64,000 nucleotides of DNA, taken from positions 3,534,001 through 3,598,000 of the forward strand of contig NZ_CP107008.1 in the NCBI RefSeq assembly GCF_025725685.1, in the 5' to 3' direction. The stretch is from Halomonas sp. M4R1S46 (GTDB taxonomy: Bacteria; Pseudomonadota; Gammaproteobacteria; Pseudomonadales; Halomonadaceae). Each line of letters starts with the position of its first letter. Position 1 is the stretch's first letter. Made by a program: the position numbers and the translations under genes. Below the pieces are notes generated by a model. It was not told the origin of the DNA, did no database searches, and saw only the letters and a program-made list of their open reading frames with translations. Below are positions 25,248 to 34,814 of this stretch, piece after piece.

Positions 25248-28076
25248 ATGACCACCACACCCTTCTCCTCAAACCGACATCGACTCAGCCTCACCTGGCG
25301 CGTCATCGCGCTCAGCAGCCTCCTTCTGATCGTGCTGGTCACGCTGTTCACCGGGCTGGGCCATCGGAACCTGACCCGCCAGTTCCAGGAAGGCCAAATC
25401 CAGCACCATGCTCGCCAACAGCGCGAGATCCAGCTGGCGCTGCGCCGTTCCGAGGAGAACCTGCGTCAGTTGGCCAGCCTGGCGGCGGCCTCTCCCCGAC
25501 TCGGCCCCTCGCTGCAGTCCGGCGATGACGATGCCATCCTGGCCGCCCTGAGATCCCAATGGCCGACCTTGCAGCTCGATGCCGGGGTGGAGGAGATTTT
25601 GGTCTTCAACCGCCAGGGACGGGCGATGGGGAACTGGGGCGAGGACCTGGCCACTAATCAGCGTCCCGTACAGGCCTGGGTGGATCGCGTGATGAGCACC
25701 GAGATGCCGTTTACCACTCTGCGCTGCTCCATCGACTGCCGGCAGTATGCTGCCGTTCCGGTGCTGGTGGAAGGACAGAGCGTGGGTCTGGTCATCCTGT
25801 CGCGATCGTTGGCCGATGTCATCCGCCAGGCGAAGTCGGTCTCGGGTGGTGAGGTGGCCCTTCTAGTGACGGGCCCCATGGAAGCCAGGGACTTGCCCCT
25901 GGAACGCCGCCTGGACGCCTGGAATGGCCATTTGACGGCGTTGACCGGGCAGCGAGAAAGCCTGCCCTTCCTGCGCCAGGCTTCGGCAGCGACCAACCTG
26001 TCCGGGCTGACCGATTCCCCGTTCTATCTGCAGCACCAGGGACGCCACCTGGAGCTGTCGGCGTCGCGAATGGAAGAAGATCAGGACAGGCGCAGTACCG
26101 GCTATTTCCTGCTGATCTCCGATATCACCGCCCAGATCCAGGCCATCAACCACGATACGCGCACCCTGCTGTACGCCGGCGTGGCGGGCTGGCTGGCGGC
26201 CGAGCTGCTGCTGCTGATCATCCTGCTGGGCCCCATGTCGCGCCTGCGCCGGATCGCCGGCGTGCTCCCCTCCCTTGCCCGTGGTGGCTTCGCCGAGGCC
26301 AGGGAGGCCATTCCCGGCAAGACTCGCCGGCTGCCGGACGAGATCGACGTTCTGGAAGGCACCACCCTGGAGTTGTCGCGGCAGCTGGAGTTGCTCGAGG
26401 GAGAGGTCCAGGCAAGAGGCGAACAGCTGGCCGAGCGCGTCGACGAGCTGGCCCAGGAACGAGATTTCGTCGGCAGCCTGCTCGATACCGCTCGCGTGTT
26501 CATCATCGCCCAGGATGGCGTGGGCCGCATCAGCCTGGTCAACGCCTACACCCTCTCCATGCTCGATATCGACGAAGACGTGCTCATCGGTCGCCATTTC
26601 GACGATATCTTCGATGCGCCCGGCCATTCTCCCATGGCGACGACCGAGGCACCTCAGCAAGAGGAACGCACCCTGCTGACGCCCGACAACCAGGTCCATA
26701 CCATCGTCTGGTACCACGCTCCCCTGCCGACCGGCAACGATGCCAGCATGGCTCGCATTTCCGTGGGCCTGGATATCACCGAGCGCAAGGCCGCCGAAGG
26801 GCGCCTGACCTGGCTGGCCGAACGCGATCCCCTGACCTCGCTCTACAATCGTCGTTACTTCCAGGAAGCCATCCAGCTGGCACTGCAGCAAGGCCACATG
26901 GGCGCCATACTGCTGCTGGACCTGGACCAGTTCAAGGAGATCAACGAGCTCAGCGGCCATCATGCCGGCGACCGCCTGCTGCGCGAAGTCGCGGATACGC
27001 TTCAGCTCAACCTGGGTCACCGCGGCATCATCGCCAGGCTTGGCGGAGACGAGTTCGCCCTGCTGCTGGAGGATGCCGACGCCGCCCAGGCCATCGCCAT
27101 CGCCCAGCATTGCAACCAGTTACTCGATGGACTTCGCTTTTCCGCCAGCGGTCGCCGCCATCGGGCCGTGGCCAGTATCGGCATCGCCCAGTTCCCGACT
27201 CACGGCGAGACTCCCGCCGACCTGATGGCCAGTGCCGACGTTGCCATGTACAAGGCCAAGGAAAGTGGCGTGCAACGCTGGCACCTGCTCTCCACCCTGG
27301 AGAGTGCCAAGGACGAACTTCAGGAGCGGGTCTACTGGGTCGAGCGCCTGCGTAAGGCCCTGCAGGATGACGACTTCACGCTGATGGCGCAGCCCATCGT
27401 CCGGCTCGAGGACCGTGACGTGAAGCACTACGAGGTGCTGATCCGGATGTGCGAGACCGACGGCAGCCTTGTGTCGCCCGCCAACTTCATCCCCGTGGCC
27501 GAACGCAACGGGATGATCGTCCAGCTCGATCGCTGGGTGCTGCACCACAGCCTGCAGGCCCTGCGACAGTTGCAGGATCAGGGGATCAGCCTGGCGGTGA
27601 ACCTCTCGGGCCAGTCCCTCCACGACAGGGGGCTCGAGTCCTTCCTTGCCGAAGAACTGGCCAGCAGTGGCGCCGACCCCCATCATCTGATCCTGGAGAT
27701 CACCGAGACGGCCGCCGTCACCGATTTCGCGACCGCACGCGGCGTGCTGCAGGCCATTCGGGACCTGGGCTGCCGCACCGCCCTGGATGATTTCGGCGTG
27801 GGCTTCAGCAGCTTCCACTATCTGGGCCAGCTGCCCGTGGACTACATCAAGATAGACGGCTCGTTCATCCGCAGCCTGACCCTCAGCCCAGACAGCCGTG
27901 TCATCGTGCGGGCCATTGCAGATATTGCCGCCGGGTTCGGCAAGCAGGCCATTGCCGAATTTGTGGATGACGAATCCTTGCTCCCCATATTACGTTCCTA
28001 TGGCATCGTGTATGGTCAAGGGTTCCACTTGGGAAAGCCCAAATTGCTGAAAACAATATTTGAAAACGCAGTTTGA
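25248..28076 (+). CDS. Membrane sensor with PAS, GGDEF and EAL domains
   Basis: A 942-residue inner-membrane protein. TM1 is at about residues 17-37, followed by a periplasmic sensor of about 265 residues and TM2 at about 305-328. A coiled linker, a PAS-like domain (about 405-510), GGDEF and EAL domains complete it. RLGGDEF is intact near residue 597, but no RxxD inhibitory site precedes it. In the EAL domain the motif is EVL within YEVLIRM, and LEITET, DDFGVGFSS, IKIDGSF and QGFHLGKP are kept, so both cyclase and phosphodiesterase activity look possible. The last gene of the unit, it starts 45 bases after the barrel gene. Confidence 0.9.
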   Translation: MTTTPFSSNRHRLSLTWRVIALSSLLLIVLVTLFTGLGHRNLTRQFQEGQIQHHARQQREIQLALRRSEENLRQLASLAAASPRLGPSLQSGDDDAILAALRSQWPTLQLDAGVEEILVFNRQGRAMGNWGEDLATNQRPVQAWVDRVMSTEMPFTTLRCSIDCRQYAAVPVLVEGQSVGLVILSRSLADVIRQAKSVSGGEVALLVTGPMEARDLPLERRLDAWNGHLTALTGQRESLPFLRQASAATNLSGLTDSPFYLQHQGRHLELSASRMEEDQDRRSTGYFLLISDITAQIQAINHDTRTLLYAGVAGWLAAELLLLIILLGPMSRLRRIAGVLPSLARGGFAEAREAIPGKTRRLPDEIDVLEGTTLELSRQLELLEGEVQARGEQLAERVDELAQERDFVGSLLDTARVFIIAQDGVGRISLVNAYTLSMLDIDEDVLIGRHFDDIFDAPGHSPMATTEAPQQEERTLLTPDNQVHTIVWYHAPLPTGNDASMARISVGLDITERKAAEGRLTWLAERDPLTSLYNRRYFQEAIQLALQQGHMGAILLLDLDQFKEINELSGHHAGDRLLREVADTLQLNLGHRGIIARLGGDEFALLLEDADAAQAIAIAQHCNQLLDGLRFSASGRRHRAVASIGIAQFPTHGETPADLMASADVAMYKAKESGVQRWHLLSTLESAKDELQERVYWVERLRKALQDDDFTLMAQPIVRLEDRDVKHYEVLIRMCETDGSLVSPANFIPVAERNGMIVQLDRWVLHHSLQALRQLQDQGISLAVNLSGQSLHDRGLESFLAEELASSGADPHHLILEITETAAVTDFATARGVLQAIRDLGCRTALDDFGVGFSSFHYLGQLPVDYIKIDGSFIRSLTLSPDSRVIVRAIADIAAGFGKQAIAEFVDDESLLPILRSYGIVYGQGFHLGKPKLLKTIFENAV

Positions 28077-28143
28077 AACCTCGCACCTATCAAGACCTTC
28101 GGCATGCAGAAACCGAACGAAACCATCTCAAGGAAACCAAGGC

Positions 28144-28962
28144 ATGGGATATAGAGATCTGGCTGATAGGGAACGCAACCAGCGGGTATCCAATCGGCTT
28201 CTCGAGAGATTTCGTAACGAATTCACCTTCAGGCTTGCCCAGGATGATGCAACCCGCAAGCGCGTATTTCGACTCAGGTACGACGTGTACTGTGCAGAAC
28301 TGGGCTATGAGCATCCAGAAAACCCATCAGAGCACCAAGAGCATGACGTCCATGATGAGCATGCCATCCAGTGCTTGGTGGAACATCGGAAAAGTGGCCT
28401 GGCAGCGGGCTGTGTAAGGCTCGTGCTGCCTCAATCCAGCGAGGGCGGGGGGGCCCAGACACTGCCACTACAGGAGTATGGTGGCAATAGCCTTGATCAT
28501 GGCACGCTGAACCCCTCAAGATTCTGTCAAAGTTCTATCTGCGAGATATCGAGGCTTGCCATTTCCCCGCTTTTCCGAAGACGCTCAACACGCGAAGAAA
28601 TTGCAAACATTGTCCGTACGAACCATGCCTTTACGGACGCCGAGCGCGAAACCTTTCCGTTGATTGTGATTGGCCTCTTCCTGGCGACCTACGCCCTTCT
28701 CGGGCTCTCGAAACGCCCCCACGCCTTCGCCATGATGGATCCAAGGCTTCCTCGCCTTCTCAAGATGTCTGGATTTTATTTCACCAAGGTCGGCGAAACC
28801 ATCGAATTCCATGGCAAGCGGAGTGCCTTCTACATCGACCAGAGACAGGTCGAAAAGGATATGCACGCGGAGCTGATGCCCCTTTATCAGCACATCCAGT
28901 CGACTTTGGCCCCCCAAATCGAAGGCGCACTAGCCATCGTCGCCACCGAGTCAATCTACTGA
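28144..28962 (+). CDS. PEP-CTERM/exosortase-type N-acyltransferase
   Basis: A 272-residue GNAT-like protein related to LuxI-type autoinducer synthases. RVFRLRYDVYCAELGYEHPE near residue 40 and RKSGLAAGCVRLVLPQSSEG fit the family. The CEISRLAISPLFRRR region is its most conserved stretch. Members of this family have been shown to make long-chain N-acyl amino acids and usually lie in exosortase loci. Here no exosortase or PEP-CTERM protein is nearby. Codon usage is visibly less GC-rich than in the neighbours. The gene begins 67 bases after the GGDEF-EAL gene, which may drive it. Confidence 0.8.
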   Translation: MGYRDLADRERNQRVSNRLLERFRNEFTFRLAQDDATRKRVFRLRYDVYCAELGYEHPENPSEHQEHDVHDEHAIQCLVEHRKSGLAAGCVRLVLPQSSEGGGAQTLPLQEYGGNSLDHGTLNPSRFCQSSICEISRLAISPLFRRRSTREEIANIVRTNHAFTDAERETFPLIVIGLFLATYALLGLSKRPHAFAMMDPRLPRLLKMSGFYFTKVGETIEFHGKRSAFYIDQRQVEKDMHAELMPLYQHIQSTLAPQIEGALAIVATESIY

Positions 28963-30017
28963 GATGGCAACTCCAGCAACGGACCGGGGTACAGGCGACC
29001 CGGCCAGTCGAGCAGCATGATCGCCAGCACGTTGCGGTGCTCGCCATAGCTCAGGTCGGTACCGCCGCTCTCCGATGGCACCAGCCTCGCCCGGGGATCG
29101 TAGGCCCTCACCAGCGCCTCCCGTAGCCGCTGCACCGCCGGGTGATCCTCCCGGTCCGCCAGCAGGAAGCTGATCCCCACCTCGGTGTAGATGTCCGCCT
29201 TGGTCTCGGCCAGGATGCGGTCCAGGCGGGACGCGAAGTATGCCAGTATCCAGTCGAATTCCTCCTTCGGCACCCGTCGTTGATAGTAGTCGCTCGCCGC
29301 GATCACGAAGTGCGTCATGCCATAGATCTTGTTGCGAAAGGAGGCTCGGGACAGTTCACCATCCCGTGCCGGTGGATAGTGGCGCCGGAAGGCCGCGATG
29401 ACCGGCTCACGCAGATCCGCCACCCCGAGATGGTGGAGGTAATACACCAGGTTGGCCACTTGGGCGGCATAGACCTCCATCACGCCGGGATCGGTCAGGA
29501 AGGGCCGAAAGTCGACACTCTCGAGATAGGCGAGCGCCCGGCGGTATCCCGGCAGGTGTTGCTCATCGAGCAGGCCATGGTAGCTGGCCTGAGTGAGCTG
29601 GAACGCCAGGCTCTTGGCGTAGCCGATCTCCCCCCACTCGCCGAGCATGCGCTTGCGCCGCTGCTGCTTGGACGAGCGCGTGGGGTAGTCCGCCACCTTC
29701 TCCCGGGCGCGTCGCGCGGCATAGCCGGGCTCGGCCAGGCCATCGATCTCCTGGCGCAGGGACGTCAGCAGGCGCTGGCCATAGGCCCGATTGAGGGGCA
29801 GGTAGCGATCGTCCCCGCTCAACCGATAGAGCCGCTGGGCATAGTGGCGCTGCTTGCCGGCCGGCAGTGTCGGTAGCGCCTGCTCGTAGGTCGCCCGGAT
29901 CTCGGCCGCCACCTCGGCGGGTGGCCAGGCGGTCGTCCGGCCCTCGAGGGCGCAGCCGACCAGCAGGGCCAGGACCCAAAGCCACAGCAGCGACGGCCGG
30001 TGCAGCAGGCGGCTCAT
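28956..30017 (-). CDS. DUF3541 lipoprotein
   Basis: A 353-residue lipoprotein: the signal ends in the lipobox LALLVGCALEG. The mature part is helical and matches DUF3541 (RKRMLGEWGEIGYAKSLAFQ, FRNKIYGMTHFVIAASDYYQ). A near C-terminal segment reads GTDLSYGEHRNVLAIMLLDW. The function is unknown; the family is mostly marine gammaproteobacterial. It overlaps the channel gene start by four bases, so the two are coupled. Its 3' end overlaps the convergent acyltransferase by seven bases. Confidence 0.82.
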   Translation of the reverse strand: MSRLLHRPSLLWLWVLALLVGCALEGRTTAWPPAEVAAEIRATYEQALPTLPAGKQRHYAQRLYRLSGDDRYLPLNRAYGQRLLTSLRQEIDGLAEPGYAARRAREKVADYPTRSSKQQRRKRMLGEWGEIGYAKSLAFQLTQASYHGLLDEQHLPGYRRALAYLESVDFRPFLTDPGVMEVYAAQVANLVYYLHHLGVADLREPVIAAFRRHYPPARDGELSRASFRNKIYGMTHFVIAASDYYQRRVPKEEFDWILAYFASRLDRILAETKADIYTEVGISFLLADREDHPAVQRLREALVRAYDPRARLVPSESGGTDLSYGEHRNVLAIMLLDWPGRLYPGPLLELPSQ

Positions 30018-30766
30018 GGCGATTTCCCTTTCCGCCGCCGGGAGCGTTTCGGCGGGATGAGTTTCACGCGGGCCTTGGGGCGAAGGGGCTTGGGCGGCGG
30101 CTCGCCCGGCGCCGGCGCCTGCTCGGGAGGCGGTGGACGCGCCACCACGACCCAGGCGAACACCGGCAGGGCGAGCCGCCAGTAGATGGCGGCCAGGCGC
30201 AGCCCCAGGGTGATGGCGAGCGAGGCCGCGATGGAGACACCCAAGGGACCGCCCAGCGTCTCGAGGGCCACGAAGGTCACGCCGCCGGCGATGGAGGCGA
30301 TGGCGTAGACTTCCTGGCGCAGCACCATGGGCATCCGACGGGCCAGGACGTCGCGCATCATGCCGCCGGCCACCCCGGTCAACAGGCCCATGAGCACCGC
30401 GACCACCCCGGGCGCCTCGAGCGTCAACGCCTTGTGGGTACCGATCACGGTGAACAGCGCCAGGCCGAAGGCATCCGCCACCGGCAGGAAGACCCGTGAC
30501 AGGCGATGGATGTAGTGGAAGCCGAGGATGGACAGCGCCACGGTGGCGAGGATCACCCACAGGTAGGCCGGATCCGTGATCCAGAAGACCGGTTGCACGC
30601 CGAGTATCAGGTCACGCAGGGTACCGCCGCCGATAGCGGTCACCGCCGCCAGCACCAGCATGCCGAAGGGATCCATCCGCGAGCGACAGGCGAGTATCAC
30701 GCCCGAGAGGGCAAAGACGATCACGCCCGCCATGTCCAGCCAGTAGACCACCCCTGTCACCGTCAT
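30014..30766 (-). CDS. TRIC-type (UPF0126) cation channel family protein
   Basis: A 250-residue inner-membrane protein with about seven hydrophobic segments. It contains two copies of the family hallmark: AVTAIGGGTLRDLILG and LTGVAGGMMRDVLARR. A long Pro/Lys/Arg-rich tail of about 50 residues is unusual for the family. The ATG used here lies directly on a GGGAGG site; a GTG two codons later has better spacing and may be the true start. The family includes trimeric K+ channels. It is coupled to the DUF3541 lipoprotein. Confidence 0.85.
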   Translation of the reverse strand: MTVTGVVYWLDMAGVIVFALSGVILACRSRMDPFGMLVLAAVTAIGGGTLRDLILGVQPVFWITDPAYLWVILATVALSILGFHYIHRLSRVFLPVADAFGLALFTVIGTHKALTLEAPGVVAVLMGLLTGVAGGMMRDVLARRMPMVLRQEVYAIASIAGGVTFVALETLGGPLGVSIAASLAITLGLRLAAIYWRLALPVFAWVVVARPPPPEQAPAPGEPPPKPLRPKARVKLIPPKRSRRRKGKSP

Positions 30767-30826
30767 CCTCCCTGTGTCGTTGCCGCCAGCATAGCAGCCC
30801 AGCCGGGGATGACCCGCCAACGCAAA

Positions 30827-30848
30827 CGGGCGGCCCGCAGGCCGCCCG
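30827..30848 (-). terminator. Terminator for phoX
   Basis: A nine-base stem (CGGGCGGCC with GGCCGCCCG, four-base loop). Read on the minus strand it is followed by GTTTGCGTT. It lies 29 bases after the phoX stop. Confidence 0.6.
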
Positions 30849-30877
30849 AGCGATCCCCCAGGAAGGAAACGTCACGA

Positions 30878-32848
30878 TCAGCCGACGGTGCCGCCGCCGT
30901 GACGCGTGATCGCCACCACCGAGGGCCGCGGCGGCACCCCTTCCTCGAAGTCCGGCCAGCGGGTCGCGGGGGTCTCGAAGCTGGAGCGGCCCGAGTGCCC
31001 CGGGAAGGCCTCGGCGCCGTCGGCGGCGGGGTGCTGCACCGCCACGAACAGGGCGGTATCGTCGGGAGTGAAGCAGGGGCCGCACATCTCGGCACCGACC
31101 GGCACGCGGAAGAACATCTTGCCGGTCCCGCGTCGCTCGCCCTCGGTCTCCAGCGCCCAGACGCCATCGGCGGTACCCGATTTGGGCCACTTGCCGCCCT
31201 GGTCGGTGGTCACCCAGAGGCGGCCCCGGGCATCCACCACGCAGTTGTCCGGCGAGGCGAACCAGCCGTTCTCGCTGGTCGCCGGGTTCCACATCGTCCC
31301 GACCTCGCCCTGCGACGGGTCCCCGCAGCGCACCAGGATATCCCAGCGGTTCTCGGTGGCGGTGTGGCGGCCTTCGGTGATGATCTCCAGCACATGGCCG
31401 AAGAGGTTCTCGGCCCGCGGGTTGGCCGCATCGACCTGGTCCTCGCCGCGCTTGTGGTTGTTGGTGAGCATCACGTAGACATCGCCGGTGACGGGGTTGG
31501 CGGCGATGTCCTCCGGCCGGTCCATGGGGGTGGCGCCCAGGGCATCGGCGGCCAGGCGGGTGTCGATCAGCACGTCGGCCTGGCTGGCGAAGCCGTTCTC
31601 GGCGGTCAGCGGCCCCTCGCCATGGACCAGCGGCAGCCAGGTCACGCGGCCCCCGGCATCGAAGCGGGCCACGTAGAGGGTGCCGTCATCGAGCAGGTCG
31701 CGGTTGGCGGCCGGCTCGGCGGTGTTGACCACGTCGCGGCTGACGAACTTGTAGACATAGTCGAAGCGCTGGTCGTCGCCCATGTAGACCACCAGGCGGC
31801 CGTCCTCGGCGACCAGCGTCGCCGCCCCCTCGTGCTTGATGCGGCCCAGGGCGGTGCGCTTGACCGGCGTGGAGGCGGGGTCGAGCGGGTCGATCTCCAC
31901 CACCCAGCCGAAGCGGTTGGGCTCGTTGGGCTCCCGGGTGATATCGAAGCGGGCATCGTGACGGCCCCAGCTGTAGGACGCCCCCGGCACCCCGTAGCGG
32001 GCCAGCTTGTCCTTCTCCGGGTGATGGGTCGCGTCCCCCAGGAAGTAGCCGTGGAAGTTCTCCTCGCAGGTGAGGATGGTCCCCCAGGGCGTCATGCCGC
32101 CGGCGCAGTTGTTCAGGGTGCCGATCACGCGACGCCCCTCCGGGTCGGCGTCGGTGCGCACCCGGGCATGGCCGGCCACCGGCCCGCCGATGGCGATCTC
32201 GGTGCTGCGCGGGGTGATGCGGCGGTTGTAGCGGCTGTCCTGCACATAGCTCCAGCGACCGTTCTCGCGGCGGATCTCGACCACCGAGAGGCCATGCGCC
32301 GCCTTCTCGATCTCGGTCATCTCGGCGGTGATGCCGCTGAAATCGTGCTCGTCCTGAGGACCGGGCAGCCCGGGAAACATCAGTTCCTCGTTGGTGAACT
32401 CGTGGTTCACCACCAGCAGGCCGCGATCCAGGCGGCCTGCCAGGGGCACGAAGCCGACATAGTCGTTGTTGTAGCCGAACTGGCGTTCCTGGGCATCGGC
32501 GTGCTGGTTGTGCGGGTCGAAGGCCGGCGCATCGGCGAACAGCGGGTCGCCCCAGCGGATCAGCACCTCGGCATCATGGCCGGGGGCCACATGGTGGGTG
32601 GTATCGACACCATGGGGGATCTCGTCGAAGGCGAAGCGGTCGAGGTTGCCCCCCTCGGCGGCGATGGCGGCGGCCAGCGGGTTCATGGCACCGATGGCCG
32701 CCGCGCCCAGGCCGGCCGACCCGGCGCCCTTGAGAAAACCGCGACGCGAGAAGCGACGCTCGATGATCTCGCCGATGGGCGAGCGAACCTCGGGGTTGCT
32801 GGGAGTGTTCTCGGCGTTCTCGAAATGGGCGCGACGATTGAAGGCCAT
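30878..32848 (-). CDS. phoX: PhoX-family alkaline phosphatase, Tat-exported
   Basis: A 656-residue enzyme of the PhoX (DUF839) family, which uses Fe and Ca to release phosphate from organic esters in the periplasm. The N-terminus carries a twin-arginine signal, RRFSRRGFLKGAG, preceded by the long n-region seen in this family. Family motifs include LLVVNHEFTNEELMFPG, NNCAGGMTPWGTILTCEEN and PDNCVVDARGRLWVTTDQGG. The MAFNRRAHF start is set by the family N-terminus. No convincing Pho box was recognised upstream. Confidence 0.92.
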   Translation of the reverse strand: MAFNRRAHFENAENTPSNPEVRSPIGEIIERRFSRRGFLKGAGSAGLGAAAIGAMNPLAAAIAAEGGNLDRFAFDEIPHGVDTTHHVAPGHDAEVLIRWGDPLFADAPAFDPHNQHADAQERQFGYNNDYVGFVPLAGRLDRGLLVVNHEFTNEELMFPGLPGPQDEHDFSGITAEMTEIEKAAHGLSVVEIRRENGRWSYVQDSRYNRRITPRSTEIAIGGPVAGHARVRTDADPEGRRVIGTLNNCAGGMTPWGTILTCEENFHGYFLGDATHHPEKDKLARYGVPGASYSWGRHDARFDITREPNEPNRFGWVVEIDPLDPASTPVKRTALGRIKHEGAATLVAEDGRLVVYMGDDQRFDYVYKFVSRDVVNTAEPAANRDLLDDGTLYVARFDAGGRVTWLPLVHGEGPLTAENGFASQADVLIDTRLAADALGATPMDRPEDIAANPVTGDVYVMLTNNHKRGEDQVDAANPRAENLFGHVLEIITEGRHTATENRWDILVRCGDPSQGEVGTMWNPATSENGWFASPDNCVVDARGRLWVTTDQGGKWPKSGTADGVWALETEGERRGTGKMFFRVPVGAEMCGPCFTPDDTALFVAVQHPAADGAEAFPGHSGRSSFETPATRWPDFEEGVPPRPSVVAITRHGGGTVG

Positions 32849-33050
32849 GACGTCTTTCCTCTGATGATCGGCGGTGACGGGCCACAAGTGATACGCCCCC
32901 AAGGTGTCAATCTAGTTAAGCCGACATGGAAAATCTCTCAGGTCCAATGCACCACATTATGCTAATAATGGCCTGGGGACCTCCCGACGAGGCGATCGCC
33001 CTCTGGCTGGCGGTGCCACCACACCGCAGACACGACACCACGGAGCCCAC

Positions 33051-33509
33051 ATGGACTGGAATCCCGCCTATGCCTGGCTGGCCATTGCCCTGCTGCTGGG
33101 GCTCGCCGAGTTGACCTCGGGCGCCCTGCTGCTGCTGGCCCTGGGGGTGGCGGCTGCCCTGACCGCCGCCCTCGCCGCGCTGGGCCTCTCCCTGTCATGG
33201 CAGCTGCTGGGGATGGGCGTGTTCTCGGGCCTGCTGGCGCCGCTGGCGATCATGGTGATTCGTCCCCGCTTCTCGCCCAGGGGCGTGGCCTACGGCACCA
33301 CCGGCACCGGCGTGGAGAAGGGCCGGGCCTTCACGGTCCTGGCGCGCGACTTCGACGGTGCCTGCGGCATCAAGATCAATGGCGACTTCTACCGAATCCG
33401 CCTCGCCGGCAGCGACGACACCGCCCTGCCGGTGGGGACCCGCGTGATCTTCGAGGAGTTCGACGGCACCACCGCCGTCGTCAGCCTCGCCACTGCCAAG
33501 GAGTTATGA
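33051..33509 (+). CDS. NfeD-like membrane protein
   Basis: A 152-residue protein. The N-terminal half has three closely packed membrane segments. The C-terminal half is an OB-fold of the NfeD short type (TGTGVEKGRAFTVLARDFDG, GDFYRIRLAGSD, GTRVIFEEFDGTTAVV). NfeD proteins pair with SPFH proteins in membrane-microdomain organisation. The stop codon is two bases before the SPFH start, the standard nfeD-SPFH operon. Confidence 0.88.
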   Translation: MDWNPAYAWLAIALLLGLAELTSGALLLLALGVAAALTAALAALGLSLSWQLLGMGVFSGLLAPLAIMVIRPRFSPRGVAYGTTGTGVEKGRAFTVLARDFDGACGIKINGDFYRIRLAGSDDTALPVGTRVIFEEFDGTTAVVSLATAKEL

Positions 33510-33511
33510 GC

Positions 33512-34561
33512 ATGGACCTGGTCAATCCGGGGCTGATTCTCAGCCTGATCATCGTCGTCATCGGCATCCTGATCATCGCCAAGGGCCTGGTGGTCGTCCG
33601 CCAGTCCGAGGTCATGGTCATCGAGCGCCTGGGGTCCTTCAACCGGCTCCTGGAGAGCGGCATCAACATCATCATTCCCTTCATCGAGCAGCCCCGCGCC
33701 ATCACCATGATTCGCTATCGCAAGCTCGGCGAGGACTACCAGGCCATCACCAGCGACGAGGTGCGCATCGACCGTCGCGAGACGGTGATGGACTTTCCCG
33801 GCCAGCCGGTGGTGACCACCGACAACGTCACGGTCACCATCAACGGCGCCCTCTACTACCAGATCATTGATCCCAAGCGCGCCGTCTACGAGGTGGAGAA
33901 CATGAGCCAGGCGGTGGAGGTGCTGGCCAAGACCACCCTGCGCTCGGTGGTCGGCAAGATGGAACTCGACAAGCTGTTCGAGTCGCGTGCCGAGGTCAAC
34001 AACGAGATCCAGTCCTCCATGGAGGAGGCGGCCTCCAAGTGGGGGGTGAAGATCTCGCGGGTCGAGGTACAGGATATCGCCATGCCCGAGGAGGTGGAGT
34101 CCGCCATGCGCCTGCAGATGGCCGCCGAGCGCCGCCGCCGGGCCACCGTGACCGAGGCCGAAGGCGAGAAGGCGGCGGCCATCGCCATGGCCCAGGGCCA
34201 GCGGGAGTCGGCGATCCTCAACGCCCAGGGCGACAAGGAGTCGGCCATCCTGCGCGCCCAGGGGGAACAGGAGTCGATCACGCTGGTGCTGGGCGCCATC
34301 GGCGACAGCGAGGAGAACAAGCGTACCGTGGTGGGCTACCTGCTGGGCCAGAGCTATATCAAGGCCCTGCCCACCATGGCCCAGCAAGGCGAGCGAGTCT
34401 TCGTGCCCTACGAGTCCTCCGCCCTGCTCGGCTCCATGGGCATGTTCCGCGAGATGGCCGGCACCCCCGAGGACGCCGTGGCCAGCCATCTCCGCTCGCA
34501 GTCCCCCCGGGAGGGCCTGCGCAGCGGCATGGTCGGCGGGGCCGCCTCGGGCGGCGACTGA
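33512..34561 (+). CDS. qmcA: SPFH/band-7 paraslipin (QmcA-like)
   Basis: A 349-residue protein: one N-terminal membrane segment (LILSLIIVVIGILIIAKGLV), then an SPFH domain starting VVRQSEVMVIERLGSFNRLL. A long Ala/Glu-rich coiled region (AEGEKAAAIAMAQGQRESAI and similar repeats) follows. QmcA/paraslipins form membrane-bound rings linked to protein quality control. AAGGAG spaced eight bases favours this ATG over one two codons earlier. It forms an operon with the NfeD gene in front. Confidence 0.9.
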   Translation: MDLVNPGLILSLIIVVIGILIIAKGLVVVRQSEVMVIERLGSFNRLLESGINIIIPFIEQPRAITMIRYRKLGEDYQAITSDEVRIDRRETVMDFPGQPVVTTDNVTVTINGALYYQIIDPKRAVYEVENMSQAVEVLAKTTLRSVVGKMELDKLFESRAEVNNEIQSSMEEAASKWGVKISRVEVQDIAMPEEVESAMRLQMAAERRRRATVTEAEGEKAAAIAMAQGQRESAILNAQGDKESAILRAQGEQESITLVLGAIGDSEENKRTVVGYLLGQSYIKALPTMAQQGERVFVPYESSALLGSMGMFREMAGTPEDAVASHLRSQSPREGLRSGMVGGAASGGD

Positions 34562-34814
34562 GGGATCCGCGACGCGGACTCAGCGCGGCGGCGCCTGCCG
34601 GCTCATGAGGTGGACGTCCTCGCCGTGATGGGCGAGGGTCTCGTGATCCTGCCAGCCCCGCCGGCGATTCGGCGCCTGCCGATCCAGGGTGATGCGATAC
34701 CGCCTCGACCCTGTGGCAACAGGGCCTCCCTAGGACCTTCGTCGTAGTCATCACCGGTCTTGCCGGCTTGTCGGGCATACTACCCGGCCAGCCACGCTCG
34801 TCTCGGGAGTCCCG

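Noticed and set aside
28144..30766. Exosortase/PEP-CTERM system around the acyltransferase
   Set aside because: The neighbouring lipoprotein and channel genes do not belong to that system, and no PEP-CTERM signal was seen.
32849..33050. Pho box upstream of phoX
   Set aside because: No pair of CTGTCAT-like repeats with 11-base spacing was found.
34709..34724. Hairpin CCCTGT-GGCA-ACAGGG after the SPFH gene
   Set aside because: Six-base stem with no T-run and 150 bases from the stop codon; too weak to call a terminator.
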